Part shown: one piece after another, positions 57,705 through 64,000 of the stretch
Layout of the letters: the number at the start of each line of letters is the position of its first letter
Numbering within the stretch: the stretch's first letter is position 1
DNA from: Pseudoscleropodium purum
Taxonomy: Eukaryota; Streptophyta; Bryopsida; Hypnales; Brachytheciaceae
Reading direction: 5' to 3'
Assembly (NCBI GenBank): GCA_963969395.1
Contig: OZ017795.1
Coordinates: 42,141,063-42,205,062, forward strand
DNA: 64,000 nucleotides
Position numbers and translations under genes: made by a program
Notes under the pieces: model-generated
Told to the model about the DNA's origin: nothing
Database searches by the model: none
The model's input: only the letters and a program-made list of their open reading frames with translations

Positions 57705-58707
57705 GCTATTTTTAGCAACATAGCAATTTCGGACACGTACTTGTGACTAGAAATTTATATATTTTTGATTGAAATTTTTATAGAAGGTGTCGATGAGGAA
57801 TATTTTCATGTGCACTAGCTTCCATGACATTTGGAGATAAGAGTCAAAAGTTATTGTATAACATGTGGGTTTTTTTTTATAGGCGGACAATCTAGGCATA
57901 TTTTAAATATTATTATTTTAAAATAAAAAATTTTAATTGGTTTTTTTAATTTATACGTAAGTGGAAAGCTTTGGATCATTCCATTTTGATCAATGAGTCA
58001 AAAGTTATTGTATAACATGTGGTTTTTTTTTTATAGGCAGACAGTCTAGGCATATTTTAAATATTATTATTTTTAAATAAAAAATTTTAATTGGTTTTTA
58101 AAATTTATACGTAAGTGGAAAGCTTTGGATCATTCCATTTTGATCAATGAGTCAAAAGTTATGAGGAGTTTAGTTTGTGGATAGTTATGCCATTATCTAT
58201 TCTAAAATAAAATTCGAAGTTGTTTATTTAATTCAATTTTCAATATTTAAGAAAAATCATAGTATGTATATTGTTTATTACAACATTACAACCATTGGGA
58301 TTGACATTTTTAAGTCCATAAATAAATTCTTAACATTTTGGTATTTTGAATCATTCTCTATTTTTTTCTACTTATGATTTTTTTCCTATATGTTATACAA
58401 TTCCAAATGATTTGAAATTTTTTTAGTATGAAGCCAACTTGTCTAAAAAAACGAATCCAAAGGAAAACCACCATTTTGGACATTATTTCATAGGAAAGTG
58501 AGCTTGTGAAGTGCAGCTGTCCTATTTTTTGCAAGGCCAATAAAATGATTTTATTATGTGAATTTGAATAATTATACTAGAAATACTTGTAAACACATGG
58601 TAAAAGTTTCCAAAAATTTCCTCCGCATGAATTTGGTACTTGTACTAGAAATGTCAGTTTTTGAACCTTTTAGGAGAAAATATAGTGAAGGAACTTAAGG
58701 GATTTAA
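57705..58707 (-). mobile_element. TTAA-family element, copy 9 (inverted)
   Basis: The right end AACTTAAGGGATTTAA and the landmarks TAGAAGGTGT, CATTTTGATCAATGAGTCAA and AACCACCATTTTGGACATT place it in the family in reverse orientation. The left end is diverged (about 57705). It contains a 154-bp internal tandem duplication. Confidence 0.7.
57843..58150 (-). repeat. 154-bp tandem duplication inside TTAA-family copy 9
   Basis: Two consecutive copies (57843-57996, 57997-58150), each starting GTCAAAAGTTATTGTATAAC and ending CATTTTGATCAATGA. Other family members have a GTCAAAAGTTA motif twice at this spacing, so unequal exchange between those motifs explains it. Confidence 0.85.
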
Positions 58708-58875
58708 TTTCAAACTTTTGTTCATCAATGGTGTAAATAGAGTTCAAAAATGAAGAAGTACAAACCTTAAATTTGAACAACACGGTGCATGTAATTGCTT
58801 AGGATGGCACAAAGTCTCCCATTCTACATTATTTACATATATATTTAAGACAATCATTAACATGGAAAAATTCTA

Positions 58876-58906
<31 letters not shown>

Positions 58907-61330
58907 GGTTGATGAAGAGGGTGAAGTCCATCAAGGAGTGCTTGCTTTTTTCTTTTTTAGAATTTTTGATAACGAGGACATTGTCCAATGTAAATGCCCA
59001 TTGAGAAACAATTGAAACATGTGACTGATGAATAAAAAATTTGTAATTACCGATTACATGGATTTCATATAACAAGAAAAGAATATATGAAGTAATTTAC
59101 TTGCCTATTGAGTATGACATTTCTTGGTGGAGGGTACATTGATATTTTATCTACTTCAATTCCAAATCAAAGTTGGTCCCTAACCACTCATAAAATTGTA
59201 CAATAAAACATTTTCATTGACACCAATTCATCACTAGATTATTTTTCATTCTTGTACTAGCAATTTATGGTCCAATAGTAGGGGTAGTTCTTAACATAGG
59301 CAAAATACTTTACAAGATGATCATGATACTTTATAAACTAACTTATATTAGCAATTTTTTGTTTATAAAATCATTTCTTGCTCTATAGTTCATAACACTT
59401 ATTAAATTCAAATGAGATATAGGTGATTGAACCTAATTGTGACTTGCTTCTAAAATTGTTCATGAATAAGGTTGGCTCTGTTTCAATGTTTGGAGAGAAA
59501 CATTGGTTAGTTCATTGTTAGCCAATGGAATGGTAGAAAAAAACAATTGCAATTTGAAAACAGTAAAAAAATCTATAAAATATCTATTTAGAATAAAAAT
59601 AGAAAAAGACCACACTTGATAGTTGAGAAATCAATTCAATGTGGTAATTCAAAGAAAAAAGTTGGTCAAACTCAAAAGTAATTCCAAACATTACTTTATT
59701 CATGAAAATCTAGGGTCAATTTTTGACACACTTATTTTCAACTTAAAAAATCCATAGTTTATTCTTTTAAATTAAGTCCAGAAAATGTATTTTAAGAAAA
59801 TTTAGAATATACCAACAAAGATTTGACAAAATCTTTTATTGCTCTATAATAAGAACCATACTCAAAACCTTATTTAGACAAATTTTGATATTGTTACTAT
59901 AAGGAAATTTGAGAGTTTTATTCATGAGCCACATGATAGTATTAGAAATGGGCTCAAGAGTGTCACTAGAATATAGACTAGTAGCCTAAAGTGTTTGAAT
60001 AAAGGTGCCACATTAGTTATTGTTTTTTAAAATTTAATTTCATATTTTTTTCTAAAATAATATTAATTTTTTTATTTGTACAATTGTTTTAGATCTAAGG
60101 GACCTCTTGAGGCCGTAGCATTCTTTTTCTAGTATTGGCTCATCTTTTTGCAAGCAAAATCATGATATTTTGGATGTGCCTACTCATCACATATTTTGAA
60201 TCTCTAACCAATGAAAAAATTGAGCAACTTTTTTTTTTTTAAATGAATTTTTTCATTTAAACTTATTGTAGTACTTCCAATTTATCAAGTTTCCAAGTAC
60301 AATACATCCCCAATTTAGAAATTTCTTCTAAATCAAGGGATGTAGGGTTTAGGATATTGAGCTTTGTGAAGAAGAAGAAATTAGAGATTGACTCATAATT
60401 GAAAAACTCTACAAAGAGGCAAGAGATTTGAGAATGGGAATTATCATCTTGCATTCCTCTTATTAATAAGCCCTTGAAAAGCATCAATTTTTGTTGAAGA
60501 TGTGAGAGCCTTTGGGGTTAGCACCAATACACTCAAACCTCTTTAATTTGAATGGTTAGAAAAGAGTCACATAAATTGTTGAATTGTGAAAACGTGAGAC
60601 AAGTGTTGTCTAGTCAATGTTACTGAAGCAAGTGTGCAAAATGTTCCAGAATGTCATTGAAAAGAAGGTGGGATTAAAGAGACATGAGTGTACTTTGTTA
60701 CACCCAAGATTCTGGTTATTGCACTCCTGATCAGAGTATCACATTTTCATATTTTTCGAGGATATGTCATGAGGTGGTGTACGAATGTGATTGAACAACT
60801 TCCTCATGTTGCATTCTGAGCAAGAATGAAAGGAGATTCGGGGGTCTGAAGCGTGGGACCTGAAAGAGTTTTGGCCTTTTGGGGGTGCATTTGATTAGCA
60901 GTTCAACACCGTTCAAGCTCATTGCAACTGCGTCAGTCTGGCGGTCTGGCCAAGGTGTCCTGTCAGAAGGTGTTGCTTGACGGACTTGAACTCAGTCAAA
61001 AGAGGACATATAAATAATACCCAAGCATCTGTTCTCTGCGGCAGTGCTTCCAGGTTGACTTCTAAATTATTGAAAGCCAGTTGAATGATACCATGATCGA
61101 GGTCAGAAGGCTATCAGACCATGTGCAACTACAGAGCACTCTTAAAGATTTTAAAATCCTTTTGTTAACATTTGGGTGGAAAAGTGGAACCCATAGGAAC
61201 TACGTGGGGAGTGTCGGGTGGAAAGGAACAGTTCACCCTGCCAGTAGAGCCCGGCACGTTTTGATGATTGCCATCACTCCTCAAACTCTAATGCTCCATG
61301 TCTTGTAATCATAATCCTTGACTGATTTTG
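58708..61330. other. AT-rich non-coding stretch
   Basis: I see no gene. A run of about 24 A at 58883-58906 and scattered short frames only. Confidence 0.4.
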
Positions 61331-62610
61331 CGCACCATTTAAGACAGCCCTCACTAGCTAGTCAGTACAAGCCGCCACAAGTCGTGGCCGCAGGGGCACC
61401 CCTCTCTTTGAACTCCCTGCCTTAAGTTAGTGTGTTTCTCTCTGCTGCAGCCCCAGATCGATTACTCTAGCTTTTTCTGCTGCAGGCAGGCTCGCCTTGC
61501 TTGCTTCTGCTTCCGCTTTCTTCCAGTCTCACTGATTTGGTTTTCGTCAGTCTCTAGCAAGCATTCTGTCTGTCCAGTCAGTGAGTGACTGTCTGTCTGT
61601 CCGTCTGTGATGTATGCACTTGCCCATTCGTGTGCACGCACAGACAGCTGAGGGACCGAGGCGCAGCTCGCTCGCTTCAGCTCTGCTAGCTCTGCTAGCT
61701 CTGCTTGGTGTACATATGGCGAATCGTACTTTCAGTTGTTGATGTGTAGTGCAAAACACTTTTGGGAGTGAATTTGTGGAGTTAAATTGGAGACATTCTA
61801 GCTGCCGAACTTCGATTAGTGATTCTGATCCGAAACTTGTGACTTAATTATACTCGAAAAGCTCAAATTTGTAGCTCTTGGACAAGGCTTAGTTAATTTC
61901 TGTCGTTGCCAAATTAAAGAGGACTCGGTTAGGTTGTGGGAGTATATCTTCCAAGTCCGTAGTTTACCAGTCGGATTGCAAGCTCAAGTCTATGCCTTTG
62001 CGGATTCCAGTGAGTGAGTCCCTGCAGGAGTTATAACACTGGCTTCTGATATATAAGTCCTTCATTTTTATACTTACTGTAACAGATTGGTTTTCAAGTT
62101 TTCTTGTTGGAGTTAGCCATGAGCGATTGCCTTTGACTCTTGCTAAATCTCAGTTTCTGCCAATTGCAAAATCGAGTCTCGACTCGAGAATGATAGGTCT
62201 ACCGAAACTTTAACAGTGATCGAGGGGATTGCTGCTGCTCTATGATATATATGCCTCTTTCCAATCCAGTCGGTATCAGATTTGTAACTCCAAATTTTTG
62301 TTACTCATGCATAATTGAACCTGGATCGCCCGGCTATGTGAGGGATCTCACTTTCGGGGCAGTCTTGATTTCAGTCCGTGGGTGAAGGACAATATTCAGC
62401 AAGAGATTGGTCTGAAAAGTTTTAAGAACGCTGTGGTGGGTGCCATCGAAAAAGCCTGCATCAGGAGGAGTCTATGGCGCATAAGGTCTGTTTTAGGATG
62501 TAAGCTAGGGACCCAGTTAATCGGCCACCCTGATGAGATACATGCTCGCGCTTGCTGAAAATTTTAGTTAGAGAAGCTCGAGTTGATTCGAATTTTGAGA
62601 TTGAAGATCA
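61331..62610 (+). promoter_or_regulatory. 5' flank and leader of the transporter gene
   Basis: Composition rises in GC and CpG from about 61370 toward the gene. It includes a short GCTAGCTCT-type repeat (61680-61705), GTCTGTCTGTCC repeats (61565-61610), and a TATA-like GATATATAAG at 62049-62058. The transcription start is not determined; an upstream non-coding exon is possible. Confidence 0.4.
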
Positions 62611-64000
62611 ATGGCGACCCATGGCGAGGGAATGCATGACCCTGAGGTTCCTGCAGCTGCATTGGGAGGAAAGGTTAGCGACACTGAATATGGAATATCT
62701 GGAAGAGTGAAATCTGTGGCCCTAGTGTCCAAAGAAACATCTCACCGAGTCGGAGAAGGTAACATTCGAGACTTATCGTTCTTTTGCGCCATTTCCTCCT
62801 TTGGGCGGAATAGTTCATTTTATCACTTGAGCAAATCTACCCTGCTTATGTTCTTTTGTTTTTGGCGATGGTATAATGCAAATGTAGCAATGATATTACA
62901 GGAGATTCTATTGTAACGTCACCTCTGCTACATCTATGTTATGAATCTCTGGTACAGCAAACTGAGAAAACATCGGTAGCGTGAATTTGCTCCTGCACCA
63001 GCCAGTTGAAATTGGTATTGATACCTTGAATTCGAATTCAGTGACTGCTAGATTTCCAAGATACAGGTGGTCAACTGTGGGGAACCTCAATTGATCACCT
63101 TTGCTCATTTACAGTACTTAGATTTCAGGTAAGTTAGTATCAAGAAGGTTCCACCATTCTATAATATTTTGGAAAAGCGGGTGGTTTCAAAGGCAAGTGA
63201 CTTTGGGTGTGGGTGATTTGGCAGATGAGTGGTACACCGTGGGATTCCACATAGTGGCAGCTCTGAACACGGCCTTCGTCCTGGGCTACCCAGCTCTGAT
63301 CATGGCCAATCTCGGCTGGACTGCGGGCGTCATTTGTATTGTGGCAGGAGGGATCATTTCTTTCTACAACAACTGCCTTCTGGGAGATCTCCATGAAACC
63401 GGCGGCAAGCGCCATGTCCGCTACCGGGACCTAGCCGGCCACATCTATGGTACAAACTTTTGGTTTGATAGTCTTGTCCGGATTCATTTCATTTCCTTGC
63501 AAATTAACAGGACAACGTCATTGTATATCCATTATTATATGACTAGTCCTGCATGGTGGGTACAACTTATCCTCAGCATGTGTGTCGGTGCCTTTTGTGC
63601 AGGTCGGCATATGTACATTACCACCTGGTTTTTTCAGTACTCGAATCTCTTCATTGCCATTACTGGAGGTATCATTTTGTCTGGTGAATCCCTGAAGGTA
63701 CAATTGAAGCACTTCTTCTCTTGACTTTTTATTTTCTCTCTCGAGTATAAGATTCTCATTCTATACTCAAGATGGTAACCTGCAAAATATCTTTCATAGA
63801 ACGTCGTATGAATTGTCAAAGAATCTCTGACACCTGCTTTGCAAAGATGAGCTCAGTTTGATCAAGTGGAGCATGTCACAGCTGTGGTTTTGCTTGATTT
63901 GTCATAACTGTGCTTCAAACAGCTCTCAGGAATTAATATAGAAAGGTCCATTGTGGACACAGATAGGGGAGTGCCCAGTGACTGGACGCAACTGTATTGG
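62611..64000 (+). CDS. Amino acid transporter of the AAAP family, proline-transporter-like (5' part, runs off window)
   Basis: Probably a plasma-membrane proton-coupled amino acid or compatible-solute importer. Exon 1 is 62611-62758 (ATG in good plant context, AAGATCAATGGCG); a hydrophilic N terminus ends SHRVGE. Exon 2 is 63225-63449: DEWYTVGFHIVAALNTAFVL, GYPALIMANLGWTAGVICI, and the conserved GGKRHVRYRDLAGHIYG. Exon 3 is 63603-63697: GRHMYITTWFFQYSNLFIAI, TGGIILSGESLK. A likely exon 4 starts at 63923 (LSGINIERSIV, then DWTQLYW) and is open to the window end. Donor/acceptor phases agree at all three junctions (1, 1, 0). About three membrane segments are visible; the family has around eleven. 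The GGKRH-RYRDLAG signature resembles plant ProT proteins; substrate is inferred. Confidence 0.85.

Noticed and set aside
61081..61308. 75-codon plus-strand frame upstream of the transporter
   Set aside because: No motif, no splice support and wrong context for an upstream exon; probably chance.
62908..63712. Minus-strand frames across the transporter exons
   Set aside because: Antisense shadows of exons 2 and 3 and the introns.

Overview
The window reads as nuclear DNA of a land plant with a large, AT-rich, repeat-dominated genome. The evidence is one spliced plant-type amino-acid transporter gene, plant transposon families (Copia, PIF/Harbinger, hAT, MULE-like, Stowaway-like) and long non-coding stretches. 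The lineage cannot be fixed from sequence alone; a non-flowering plant is possible. No rRNA, tRNA, CRISPR array or bacterial-type operon was found.

Layout. 1-9.5 kb: small palindromic MITEs, a decayed minus-strand MULE-like transposase and a GC-rich hAT-type MITE. 9.6-14.4 kb: a decayed multi-exon plus-strand gene whose 3' exons resemble an amino-methyltransferase with motif IV placed before motif I. 16.9 kb: a short CACTA-like MITE. 18.8-21.3 kb: a decayed PIF/Harbinger element (MYB/SANT-like ORF plus DDE transposase, convergent). 21.8-27.6 kb: an apparently intact, young Copia retrotransposon with one 1331-codon gag-pol frame, two 444-bp LTRs and a 60-bp minisatellite in its leader. It is flanked by a 363-bp direct repeat instead of a 5-bp target duplication. 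29.6-30.9 kb: a putative solo LTR at the 5' edge of a decayed hAT transposase (30.9-35.2 kb).

36-44.7 kb, 48.1-50.7 kb and 57.7-58.7 kb: at least nine copies, both orientations, of a repeat of about 0.85-0.95 kb with ends TTAA-CCCCTAAAG. Two nested insertions within the window, one with its empty site preserved in a sister copy, show that it duplicates TTAA on insertion. That is a piggyBac-like hallmark, unusual for plants, and no transposase is visible. This is the strongest candidate for an undescribed system here. 45-57 kb otherwise holds MITEs, a second hAT MITE, a TA/GT microsatellite and non-coding DNA.

62.6-64.0 kb: the only clear host gene, the 5' part (four exons with compatible phases) of an AAAP-family transporter closest to plant proline transporters, running off the right edge. 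Apart from this gene and the Copia polyprotein, almost every coding signal is a decayed transposon gene, so there is no shared pathway; the window is mainly a record of nested transposition.
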